Shown: in pieces, positions 1 through 6,898 of the stretch
Numbering within the stretch: position 1 is the stretch's first letter
Layout of the letters: each line of letters begins with the position of its first letter
From: JAJRRH01 sp047638815
GTDB taxonomy: Bacteria > Bacteroidota > Bacteroidia > Flavobacteriales_D > JABDKJ01
Assembly: GCA_047638815.1 (NCBI GenBank)
Contig: JBLIMR010000048.1
Coordinates: forward strand, 1 to 21,014
Length of the DNA stretch: 21,014 nt
Direction of reading: 5' to 3'
Translations under genes and position numbers: made by a program
The notes under the pieces: generated by a model
Databases searched by the model: none
Told to the model about the DNA's origin: nothing
Seen by the model: only the letters and a program-made list of their open reading frames with translations

Positions 1-1448
1 AGATTGTTTGCACCTAAATCACTAATCGTATTACCAACACCTTCATTCATTTTCCATACACCAACAAGATTACTGTAATCAGGATGATTGCTTTCCAAAG
101 AAGAACAACTCCAGTCTGATATTGACGATGGCGAAACAATACCGCTGAAAATTCTTACTTCAGATAAGTTCCCGGTAAATCCGTAATCACTCTCACTATC
201 AGCACCAAATCTCAAAGGAAAACCTGTTGAAATACCTCCAATAGCTGTCATGGACTCCTGGCCCACAAGAGTCCCATCTTCGTAAATTGATAACATTCCA
301 TCTCGGTCAAAGGTGGCTGAAAGCATATGCCATTCTCCATCAGATATTTCACCCCCCTCAATATCTACACGATCATTTCCATCGCCAACATTTACCTTCC
401 AAGGTCCGCCTCCAGCGTTAAATGAAAACACCCATCCAGGTAATACTCCAGAATCCCAATCTTTATCCGTTACGATAGCAACATCTCCAGATTCGTTAGT
501 TCTAACCCAACATTCAACCGTAAAATCTTCATTTGATCCGAAATCAAAACTTGGGTCAGCATCAATACTTACATAGGAAGAACCGTCAAAAGCCAATTCC
601 ACCGAATCATTCAAGCAATTCACAACAGGAGGAATCTCAGTTAAAATTTCTTCAGCGACTATTTCCTGATTTGTTATCTCATCACCACTTACAATCATGA
701 AAATATTTCGTTCTTCAATACTATTTCCTCCGTGTGACGTTCCAAGACCACCATGATCAGTGGATACTATGATTGCCCAATCTTCGCATGCATAATTCGG
801 TCTATTAGTCAATGTGTTTAGGATTTGGCCAATCCCAGTATCCACAGTCTCTATTGCGCTAATATATTGTGTAACACTTGGCGAAAATCCAAAAGAATGA
901 CCCGCATGATCGACATCATCAAAGTGAAGAAAAATTACGTCTGGGTCACCAGTGCCAAGATGAACATTGGCCTCTGTTACTACAAAATCAGTGTGATCAC
1001 TAACGTTAACCGTAATATCGGCTTCTGGAGCAGCAATTTGATCATTTATCGGATGCCACTGGACAATGGAAACTGTTTCTAAAGATGAGTCGTACTCTTC
1101 TATTCTTTTAAAAAGATGTGGGTAATTTGTAAAATCACTTCCTGAAAAGCTATTGTCTACAACACCGTGTTTTTCTGGCCACACCCCTGTTAAAAGCGAT
1201 GACCAACCTGGGCCACTCGAAGTGACACCTGTATTTAAAGCATCCAAGGTAAAAGTGCCGTTTGCCATTAAAACATCTAGGTTTGGTGTAGCAGCTGCAC
1301 TTACAGCATCTGGTCTACAACCGTCAATCCCTATGAGCAATACCTTTTTGGTCTGAGCGTAACTTGATAGACTTATGGCAATCAAAAAGCATAACAATAC
1401 CATCTTCTCAATATTGAATCTACGCTTCGCTTCTATAATAATTACCAT
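1..1448 (-). CDS. Exported type I phosphodiesterase/nucleotide pyrophosphatase with LamG domain (3' end missing)
   Basis: This is an alkaline-phosphatase-superfamily phosphodiesterase (NPP-like), expected to hydrolyse phosphodiester or pyrophosphate bonds outside the cytoplasm. It reads open from an ATG at 1448 down to the left edge (482 codons) without a stop. A signal peptide covers about residues 1-31 (KRR n-region, hydrophobic core, SYA-Q cleavage site). Metal and catalytic motifs are visible: IGIDG with Asp42; SGPGW followed by LLTG, where Ser78 sits at the nucleophile position usually held by Thr; DHAGH with Asp180 and His184; and STDHGG with Asp231/His232 plus His239. A complete LamG/concanavalin-like domain follows (about residues 282-445), and the last visible residues (VGVWKMNEGVGN) look like the start of a second one. 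The gene begins two bases after the FKBP stop codon, so the pair is probably co-transcribed. An alternative start at 1403 would lose the basic n-region. The substrate cannot be told from sequence. Confidence 0.85.
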   Translation of the reverse strand, partial: MVIIIEAKRRFNIEKMVLLCFLIAISLSSYAQTKKVLLIGIDGCRPDAVSAAATPNLDVLMANGTFTLDALNTGVTSSGPGWSSLLTGVWPEKHGVVDNSFSGSDFTNYPHLFKRIEEYDSSLETVSIVQWHPINDQIAAPEADITVNVSDHTDFVVTEANVHLGTGDPDVIFLHFDDVDHAGHSFGFSPSVTQYISAIETVDTGIGQILNTLTNRPNYACEDWAIIVSTDHGGLGTSHGGNSIEERNIFMIVSGDEITNQEIVAEEILTEIPPVVNCLNDSVELAFDGSSYVSIDADPSFDFGSNEDFTVECWVRTNESGDVAIVTDKDWDSGVLPGWVFSFNAGGGPWKVNVGDGNDRVDIEGGEISDGEWHMLSATFDRDGMLSIYEDGTLVGQESMTAIGGISTGFPLRFGADSESDYGFTGNLSEVRIFSGIVSPSSISDWSCSSLESNHPDYSNLVGVWKMNEGVGNTISDLGANN

Positions 1449-1450
1449 AT

Positions 1451-1900
1451 TTATAAAACTTCAATCAGTCGAATCTCAAATATAAGCACTGAATTAGATG
1501 GAATGCCACTATTACCAGAAGAGCCGTATCCCAACTCCGAAGGAATCAACAATAATCCTTCTCCACCTTCCTTGAACTTAGGAATTCCTTCTTGCCAACC
1601 ATTAATCACAGCATTTAGTGAGAGTTCAGCGCCATTGATTTCGGATTCATCGAATACAGAACCATTGGTTAAGTATCCCTTATAGTACACTTTTACAGTC
1701 GATTGAGAATTCGGTTGATCTCCACTACCTTCTTCATCAATCACATAATACAGACCTGATCCGGTTGGTGTTGCACTCAAGTTATTATCAGCAATATACT
1801 GCGTAATTATATCTTCGTCAATCTCTCTTTGAGGTCTCCCTTCTTTTTTACAGGAAATCAACAATGACATTAGTAGTATCAACACTAATAAGTTTCTCAT
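1451..1900 (-). CDS. FKBP-type peptidyl-prolyl cis-trans isomerase, lipoprotein
   Basis: This is a 149-residue envelope lipoprotein with one FKBP domain, predicted to catalyse proline isomerisation during folding of exported proteins. Residues 1-17 form a lipoprotein signal ending in LLISC, with Cys17 as the lipidation site followed by KKE. A short linker leads into the FKBP fold (about residues 62-149), recognisable from VKVYYKGYLTNGSVFDES, VINGWQEGIPKFKEGGEG, the LGYGSSG loop, and the closing IPSNSVLIFEIRLIEV strand. The Asp of FDES and the Trp of GWQEG sit at the usual active-site positions. It is the first gene of a minus-strand pair with the phosphodiesterase, which starts two bases downstream. 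The family identification is secure; the client proteins are unknown. Confidence 0.92.
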   Translation of the reverse strand: MRNLLVLILLMSLLISCKKEGRPQREIDEDIITQYIADNNLSATPTGSGLYYVIDEEGSGDQPNSQSTVKVYYKGYLTNGSVFDESEINGAELSLNAVINGWQEGIPKFKEGGEGLLLIPSELGYGSSGNSGIPSNSVLIFEIRLIEVL

Positions 1901-1918
1901 ATATCATTTAGTTTGCAG

Positions 1919-1926
1919 CAAATATA
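1919..1926 (-). promoter_or_regulatory. Possible -7 promoter element for the FKBP-phosphodiesterase pair
   Basis: On the minus strand the sequence reads TATATTTG, an exact match to the Bacteroidota -7 consensus TAnnTTTG. It lies 18 bases before the ATG at 1900, which would give a very short leader. No clear TTG/TTTG -33 element is seen at the right distance upstream (the sequence there is TTTTAA), so the assignment is tentative. Confidence 0.3.
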
Positions 1927-1963
1927 AGTGTTGGGAGGGATTAAAATATTTACTCACTAATTT

Positions 1964-1988
1964 ATTTAGGCTAAATTGCGCAGCCTAA
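1964..1988. promoter_or_regulatory. Palindrome and overlapping hairpin directly upstream of adenine deaminase
   Basis: Two overlapping inverted repeats lie here. ATTTAG-G-CTAAAT (1964-1976) is a perfect 6+6 palindrome around one central base. TTAGGCT (1966-1972) and AGCCTAA (1982-1988) form a perfect 7-bp stem with a 9-base loop. They end nine bases before the ade ATG and lie in the divergent gap with the FKBP gene, so an operator or a leader hairpin that affects initiation is plausible. No known regulator motif was recognised. Confidence 0.35.
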
Positions 1989-1997
1989 TAATTAATC

Positions 1998-3611
1998 ATG
2001 ACCATCACAGGTAACCTCATTGACATCCATTCCAAAACAATATTTAAAGCCATTGTAGAAATTGAGGCTGGAAAAATTAAAAGTATTTCAGAAACTGATG
2101 GTAAAGTCGATGATCAATTCATCTTACCAGGCTTTGTAGATGCCCATGTTCATATAGAAAGCTCAATGCTAGTTCCCACGGAGTTTGCTCGAATGGCTGT
2201 GGTTCACGGTACGGTTGCGACTGTTTCTGATCCACATGAGATTGGTAATGTCTTGGGTGTTGATGGCGTTGAATTCATGATTGAAAATGGGAATAAATCA
2301 CCTTTCAAATTCTATTTTGGCGCCCCATCATGTGTTCCAGCAACAACCTTTGAAACTGCCGGGGCTGAAATTGATGTTGAAGATGTAGAATATCTTTTAA
2401 GTAAGCCCGAAATCGTTTATCTGGCAGAGATGATGAATTGGCCAGGAGTGCTAAATGGGGATAAAACAGTATTTGATAAAATTACTGCTGCTAAAAAACA
2501 TAATAAACCCATAGATGGTCATGCACCGGGTTTAATGGGTGATATGGCCAAGAATTACATCGCAGCAGGGATAAGCACCGATCATGAATGCTTCACAAAA
2601 GAGGAAGCACAAGGCAAACTCGATCATGGCATGTGGATTCAAATACGAGAAGGTTCTGCCGCAAAGAACTTTGAAGCTTTGGCCGATCTTATTCACGATA
2701 ATTGGGAAAGAATGATGTTCTGTTCAGATGACAAACATCCTGACAGCCTGCTAGAGGGTCATCTGAATCTCTTGGTGAAACGAGCTTTAGCCAAGGGTCT
2801 CGATCTCTTTAAGGTTCTACAAGTAGCTTGTGTCAATCCTGTAAAACATTATAAATTGGATGTTGGTTTACTTCAAGTCGGAGATAAGGCTGATTTTATC
2901 ACGATTGACAATCCGACTGATTTTAATATCATCGGCACATATATCAATGGTCAGTTACTCGCAGAGTCAGGTGAATCTAAATTATTGCATCAAACCTGCG
3001 ACCATCCCAACAAGTTTAATATTGAAGCGATTGATAAAAGCCAATTACAAGTAAAGAGTTCATCATCTTCCATTGCCGTTATCGAAGCTTTGGATGGCGA
3101 ACTCATTACAAATCGACTTGATTTAAGTCCAACATTAGATGACAACCTAATAATATCTGACGTTCAGAATGATATATTAAAGATAATTGTAGTAAACAGA
3201 TATAAGAAAGTGGCTCCAGCGGTATCATTTATCAAAAACTTTGGACTAAACAAAGGTGCTCTTGCTTCCTCTGTTAGTCATGATTCTCATAACATTGTCG
3301 CAGTCGGTGTTTCAGATGAAGACATCACCAACGCAATAAATCTTGTCATTGAAAACAAGGGAGGACTATCGGCCGTTGATGGAGTGCATAATAATTTCAT
3401 TCCTCTACCGATTGCAGGATTGATGACAGATGAAGATGGATATAAAGTAGCCGAACAATATACCTTACTTGATCGACAAGTAAAGGAAATGGGGTCAACG
3501 CTTGGTTCACCTTTTATGACATTATCATTTATGGCATTGCTGGTAATTCCTAAACTTAAGTTAAGTGATCTAGGGTTATTTGATGGAGAGAAATTTGAGT
3601 TTACTTCTTAA
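1998..3611 (+). CDS. ade: Adenine deaminase
   Basis: A 537-residue cytoplasmic metallo-amidohydrolase expected to convert adenine to hypoxanthine plus ammonia in purine salvage. Amidohydrolase motifs occur in order: LPGFVDAHVHIESSM with metal ligands His50 and His52; a conserved SDPHEIGNVLG segment typical of adenine deaminases; DGHAPG; STDHE; and CSDDKHPD, which carries the late active-site Asp residues. The C-terminal region with HDSHNIVAVGVSDEDI and a GGLSAVDG stretch is the adenine-deaminase C-terminal domain that separates this family from urease- or imidazolonepropionase-type amidohydrolases. The length is slightly short of the usual 550-600 residues but both domains are complete. It stands alone on the plus strand, divergent from the FKBP gene and convergent with the AlaE-like gene (15-base gap), and no purine transporter lies beside it. 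The paired repeats just upstream may control it. Confidence 0.93.
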   Translation: MTITGNLIDIHSKTIFKAIVEIEAGKIKSISETDGKVDDQFILPGFVDAHVHIESSMLVPTEFARMAVVHGTVATVSDPHEIGNVLGVDGVEFMIENGNKSPFKFYFGAPSCVPATTFETAGAEIDVEDVEYLLSKPEIVYLAEMMNWPGVLNGDKTVFDKITAAKKHNKPIDGHAPGLMGDMAKNYIAAGISTDHECFTKEEAQGKLDHGMWIQIREGSAAKNFEALADLIHDNWERMMFCSDDKHPDSLLEGHLNLLVKRALAKGLDLFKVLQVACVNPVKHYKLDVGLLQVGDKADFITIDNPTDFNIIGTYINGQLLAESGESKLLHQTCDHPNKFNIEAIDKSQLQVKSSSSSIAVIEALDGELITNRLDLSPTLDDNLIISDVQNDILKIIVVNRYKKVAPAVSFIKNFGLNKGALASSVSHDSHNIVAVGVSDEDITNAINLVIENKGGLSAVDGVHNNFIPLPIAGLMTDEDGYKVAEQYTLLDRQVKEMGSTLGSPFMTLSFMALLVIPKLKLSDLGLFDGEKFEFTS

Positions 3612-3626
3612 GGCACATATTTTAAG

Positions 3627-4208
3627 TTAGGTAAACATCAGTTCACTGAAAGCATAATATATTGCCATGATGGCAGAAAATACCGAACTAGCGAAAAAAC
3701 GCCAATCGAGAGAAATTTTATTTTGGATGATATAATTCCCAATGATAGAAATCGGAATATTAAATAGGAACGATAACCATGCTATTTCAAGCAAATTCAT
3801 ATTTATCTGCTCAAATTGTCCAGCAAATAATTTTATAAATAATAAATGACGCGCCACCCATAGTGGATTGAAGTATACTGTTGCCCATCCAGTTTTTGCC
3901 CATGTTTTTTTTGCTCCTAAGAGGTGTTCCGTTTTTCTTTCAATCCAATTATAATAATTAGGAATTTCAAACGCATATATTGTAGCCCCAAGGATTAGCA
4001 TCCCAAAAATACGATATACAGAAAATTCATCCAAAATAAATGAAGCAAGGGTATCACCAATGGCATATATTAATGCTCCATTGATTATATTGGACCTGGT
4101 GTATATTAACTTTTTACCAATTAACAAAAAACTTAATTTTGGCATAAAGCTATAAACATTTTTTGCCATTACTCTCCAGAACACAATATTATGTGTGACC
4201 AATTGCAA
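3627..4208 (-). CDS. Multi-spanning membrane protein resembling L-alanine exporter AlaE
   Basis: A 193-residue protein with about four hydrophobic segments (roughly residues 42-60, 66-84, 112-130 and 140-160, with a final one near 170-188). The layout and several short stretches recall the small amino-acid exporter AlaE: an early GDTLAS, an R-x-F-G-x-L-I-L-G segment, a WIER-K-T-E basic loop, then AxVYFNPLWVARHLLF and a QI-containing loop, matching remembered AlaE positions (ADTF; RDLFMRAARK; AYVTFQSPVYVAILL; WHQI). A weaker likeness to Mpv17-type membrane proteins (GDTLA) was also noticed. If AlaE-like, it would export alanine or a related amino acid across the inner membrane. The start is uncertain: Met14 (ATG at 4169) would give a more compact N-terminus. 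It converges on ade and diverges from the GIN-domain gene. This is assigned by eye and needs a profile search. Confidence 0.5.
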   Translation of the reverse strand: MQLVTHNIVFWRVMAKNVYSFMPKLSFLLIGKKLIYTRSNIINGALIYAIGDTLASFILDEFSVYRIFGMLILGATIYAFEIPNYYNWIERKTEHLLGAKKTWAKTGWATVYFNPLWVARHLLFIKLFAGQFEQINMNLLEIAWLSFLFNIPISIIGNYIIQNKISLDWRFFASSVFSAIMAIYYAFSELMFT

Positions 4209-4283
4209 AAAAGAGGAAAATATTCATGCAACCTTCTATTTTAAACTTGTCCTTAAAAGAAAACAATCAAAAAGAACCCTATT

Positions 4284-5048
4284 ATGAGAAATTTCATTCT
4301 AATATTCGCTCTATTCTTTCTTTCATCTTTATCAATCAGTGCAACGGAAAAAGAATACCCTGTAGATAGCTTCCGCAAAGTCATTGTTAGTCCGCACATT
4401 CAGGTTAATTTCATTAAATCCAACGAGTCAAAAGTCGTTATAGATAAAATTGGAGTTTCTATAGACAAAATGAATGTGGAAGTGGTAGGCAACACATTAA
4501 GACTTTACTTGGATGATGCTAAAATTGTAACGAAAACAGTTAAAGAGAAAGGTGAAAACTATGTTGCCACCAAACCTATATATCCTCGAAAAACGGTAAA
4601 AGCAACAGTGTACTATAGACATATCGATGAATTGTCGTTACGTGGTGAGGAAACGTTTGTTTGTGAAAGCCCCATAGAACAAGCTAACCTGCGATTAAAG
4701 ATATATGGCGAATCTCAAGTATATCTCAACAAAGTTGATCTAACAAAGCTAGAAGCTACAATCTATGGAGAAAGTTACTTGAAAATTGTTGAGGGAACGA
4801 CAACAAACCAAAAATTCAAAGCCTATGGTGAAAGTGTTATAGATGCTAGCGACATTAAGAACAAAAACACCAAGATTGTTGCTTATGGTGACGGTAGTTA
4901 CAGAATAAACGTATCTGGCGAACTTAAAGTCACTTCATACGGAGAGGCCAAAATTGCCTTTGAAGGTAATCCAAAAGTGAACAAGGGAATTGTCCTAGGA
5001 GAGGCCACAATCCAGCAAAAACAAATATGTACCCAACAAATAAGGTGA
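4284..5048 (+). CDS. Exported GIN-domain (DUF2807) beta-helix protein
   Basis: A 254-residue exported protein of the putative auto-transporter adhesin head GIN domain family (DUF2807), whose biochemical role is not established. Residues 1-20 form a cleavable signal peptide ending SIS-A. The opening YPVDSFRKVIVSPHIQVNF is the standard GIN-domain beginning. The second half carries a regular repeat: YGES at 141, 161 and 181, YGDG at 201, YGEA at 219 and LGEA at 238, spaced 18-20 residues apart, which implies stacked rungs of a parallel beta-helix. No lipobox cysteine or membrane anchor is seen, so the mature protein is probably periplasmic or released. It is followed after 149 bases by the MauG-type peroxidase; that gap is long enough for a separate promoter. 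Confidence 0.8.
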   Translation: MRNFILIFALFFLSSLSISATEKEYPVDSFRKVIVSPHIQVNFIKSNESKVVIDKIGVSIDKMNVEVVGNTLRLYLDDAKIVTKTVKEKGENYVATKPIYPRKTVKATVYYRHIDELSLRGEETFVCESPIEQANLRLKIYGESQVYLNKVDLTKLEATIYGESYLKIVEGTTTNQKFKAYGESVIDASDIKNKNTKIVAYGDGSYRINVSGELKVTSYGEAKIAFEGNPKVNKGIVLGEATIQQKQICTQQIR

Positions 5049-5197
5049 GAAATAATTCAGCTTATTTTACTCACTAACAGTTAAATGTCACATTTACTCT
5101 AAATTACATGTTGCACTGTACGTTTTCTTTGTCTATTTTTAACGTGCAAAATGAAACATTGGGTTTTGTTTTACGTAACTAGAACAAACATTAGATA

Positions 5198-6418
5198 ATG
5201 AAATTAACTAGAACCTGGGGTATCTCTACCCTATTGCTTGCTTTAGCGGTAGGCTCTACATCTTGTAAAAAAGACGAACCAACTCCAATTGTTGAAACTA
5301 GCCAATACGATGCATTGATCGATGTAGATCTTTTGGGTCTTGAAACACTACCTCCGGCTATAGATCCTTTTGACAATCCAAATAACGAAGCAAAAGTAGA
5401 ACTAGGAAGATTTCTCTTCTGGGATCCAATTATTGGTGGAATGAAAGATGTGGCATGCGTAACGTGTCATCATCCTGATTTTGGATATACCGATGGTATT
5501 GATTTACCAATAGGTGTTAATGGTGTTGGACTAGGTCCAGATAGAATTGAGCATGCAGGTGGTTTAAACCTCATAAATGGAAATACTCATAGAGTACCTC
5601 GTAATGCGCCAACAATTTTGAATGCTGCATACAATGGTTATGCTAATGCTTCAACATTTGATCCATATGATTCACCTCACTTTTGGGATGGAAGAAAAAG
5701 CAGTTTCGAAGAGCAAAGTGTTATGCCTCCAACTTCGAGAGCTGAGATGAGAGGAGATGCATATGCTGATAGTGTTACTTTTGATTCAATAATTGTAAGA
5801 CTGCAGAATATTCCTGAATATGTGGACCTATTTAGCGATTGCTTTAATGGTGGAATCGAGACGGTAAATGAACAGAATTATAAATTTGCAATGTCCGCTT
5901 TTGAAAGAAGCATATCTTCTATCAATAGTCCATACGATCAATATATTTCTGGCAATCTAACCGCAATTACGGAGGAGCAAAAGCATGGTCTTTTACTTTT
6001 TAACGGAAAAGCGAATTGTGTTTCTTGTCACCAAGGGGCTGCTTTCAATGATGGTTCATTCCACGCATTAGGTATTCCTGAAAACCCTTTAAGTCCAAAT
6101 TCTGAAGGACCAGAAGGAGATACAGGGAAGGATGGTGAGTATAAATTTAAAACACCAACTCTTCGTAACGTTGAATTAACTGGACCATACATGCATAATG
6201 GCATGTTCAACACCTTAGAGGAAGTAGTTGAGTTCAAAAACAACGGTGTGAGTATCAATGATAATATCCCAGTGAGTGAATTAGAACCGCTAGACTTAAC
6301 TACCGGTGAAAAAGCGGCTCTTGTTTCTTTCTTGAAAGCGCTTACAGATAATGATTTTGACAAAACAATTCCATCTTATGTCCCAAGTGGATTATCAGTT
6401 GGTGGTGATATCAATTAG
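5198..6418 (+). CDS. Di-haem cytochrome c peroxidase / MauG family lipoprotein
   Basis: A 406-residue exported di-haem protein of the bacterial cytochrome c peroxidase/MauG superfamily. Members reduce hydrogen peroxide with electrons from c-type cytochromes, or carry out oxidative protein modification. The N-terminus is a lipoprotein-type signal, with Cys23 followed by KKDE. Two CxxCH haem-binding motifs are present, CVTCH at residues 87-91 and CVSCH at 274-278, in the two halves expected for the family. Other hallmarks are VELGRFLFWDP, the NAPTILNAAYN segment, HFWDGR, TPTLRNVELTGPYMHNGMF (with the distal haem-ligand region) and a C-terminal EKAALVSFLKALTD. The length fits a complete protein. 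A strong terminator follows the stop. Which of the two activities it has cannot be decided here. Confidence 0.92.
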   Translation: MKLTRTWGISTLLLALAVGSTSCKKDEPTPIVETSQYDALIDVDLLGLETLPPAIDPFDNPNNEAKVELGRFLFWDPIIGGMKDVACVTCHHPDFGYTDGIDLPIGVNGVGLGPDRIEHAGGLNLINGNTHRVPRNAPTILNAAYNGYANASTFDPYDSPHFWDGRKSSFEEQSVMPPTSRAEMRGDAYADSVTFDSIIVRLQNIPEYVDLFSDCFNGGIETVNEQNYKFAMSAFERSISSINSPYDQYISGNLTAITEEQKHGLLLFNGKANCVSCHQGAAFNDGSFHALGIPENPLSPNSEGPEGDTGKDGEYKFKTPTLRNVELTGPYMHNGMFNTLEEVVEFKNNGVSINDNIPVSELEPLDLTTGEKAALVSFLKALTDNDFDKTIPSYVPSGLSVGGDIN

Positions 6419-6440
6419 TCATTAAATAATATTAATTAAG

Positions 6441-6473
6441 AAAGCACTTCACTTTTTGTGGGGTGCTTTTTTT
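6441..6473 (+). terminator. Rho-independent terminator after the cytochrome c peroxidase gene
   Basis: AAAGCACTTCAC (6441-6452) pairs along its whole length with GTGGGGTGCTTT (6458-6469), ten Watson-Crick pairs and two G-U pairs, around a TTTTT loop. A run of T (6467-6473) follows. It lies 23 bases after the peroxidase stop codon. This is the clearest terminator in the window. Confidence 0.9.
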
Positions 6474-6503
6474 GTATCCAAACATTTCTATTTGCAGCGC
6501 TCA

Positions 6504-6848
6504 ATGGGCATAGAACGACTTCCGACCAAATCTGTCATTTTGCCTTTGATTTATTATGGTATTGGAAAGAAAAAGATGTATTCCAACGGGCTCTTTCTTG
6601 ATCTAAATTTCAGATTACATTTCCCGTTAATCCTCAAAGATTTTGGTGGCAATAGCTACGGCTTCGGATTCGAGAATACAATAGAAATAAAAGGAGACCT
6701 TGAAAGAAATTCCTTGTTGCACGCTGCCACACCAGGTAGAAATTCAACAATTATTGATGGCGAAACTTATCAAGAGGTCATATTGAGAAAACATATGCAT
6801 GCACATGAATTATTGGTTGCAAAAATTGCCTTGGGTTATGCCTTTTAA
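6504..6848 (+). CDS. Short orphan reading frame resembling the C-terminal end of an outer-membrane protein (possible gene remnant)
   Basis: The reading frame could begin at 6456, but that start lies inside the terminator, so the ATG at 6504 (115 residues) is preferred. There is no signal peptide. The sequence alternates polar and hydrophobic residues (NGLFLDLNFRLHFPL, YGFGFENTIEI) and ends LLVAKIALGYAF. A terminal aromatic residue on an amphipathic strand is typical of the last strand of an outer-membrane barrel. Without a signal sequence or the rest of a barrel it looks like the surviving 3' end of a larger gene, left between the terminator and the GH109 gene. A genuine small protein cannot be excluded. 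The family was not recognised. Confidence 0.4.
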   Translation: MGIERLPTKSVILPLIYYGIGKKKMYSNGLFLDLNFRLHFPLILKDFGGNSYGFGFENTIEIKGDLERNSLLHAATPGRNSTIIDGETYQEVILRKHMHAHELLVAKIALGYAF

Positions 6849-6898
6849 TTTGCATATTATTTTGCTTTATTTACAGAAGATCTCAAAACACATTAAGC

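Noticed and set aside
313..1356. Plus-strand open frames at 313-576, 825-1082 and 1153-1356
   Set aside because: They run antisense inside the phosphodiesterase gene, whose minus-strand frame is continuous and carries clear catalytic motifs.
5113..5160. TTGCAC / GTGCAA repeat upstream of the peroxidase gene
   Set aside because: Only six pairs with a loop of about 30 bases; too weak to call a regulatory structure. No exact TAnnTTTG promoter was found in this gap either.
6028..6363. Minus-strand 111-codon frame
   Set aside because: Antisense to the second half of the di-haem peroxidase, with no family features; the overlapping plus-strand gene is certain.
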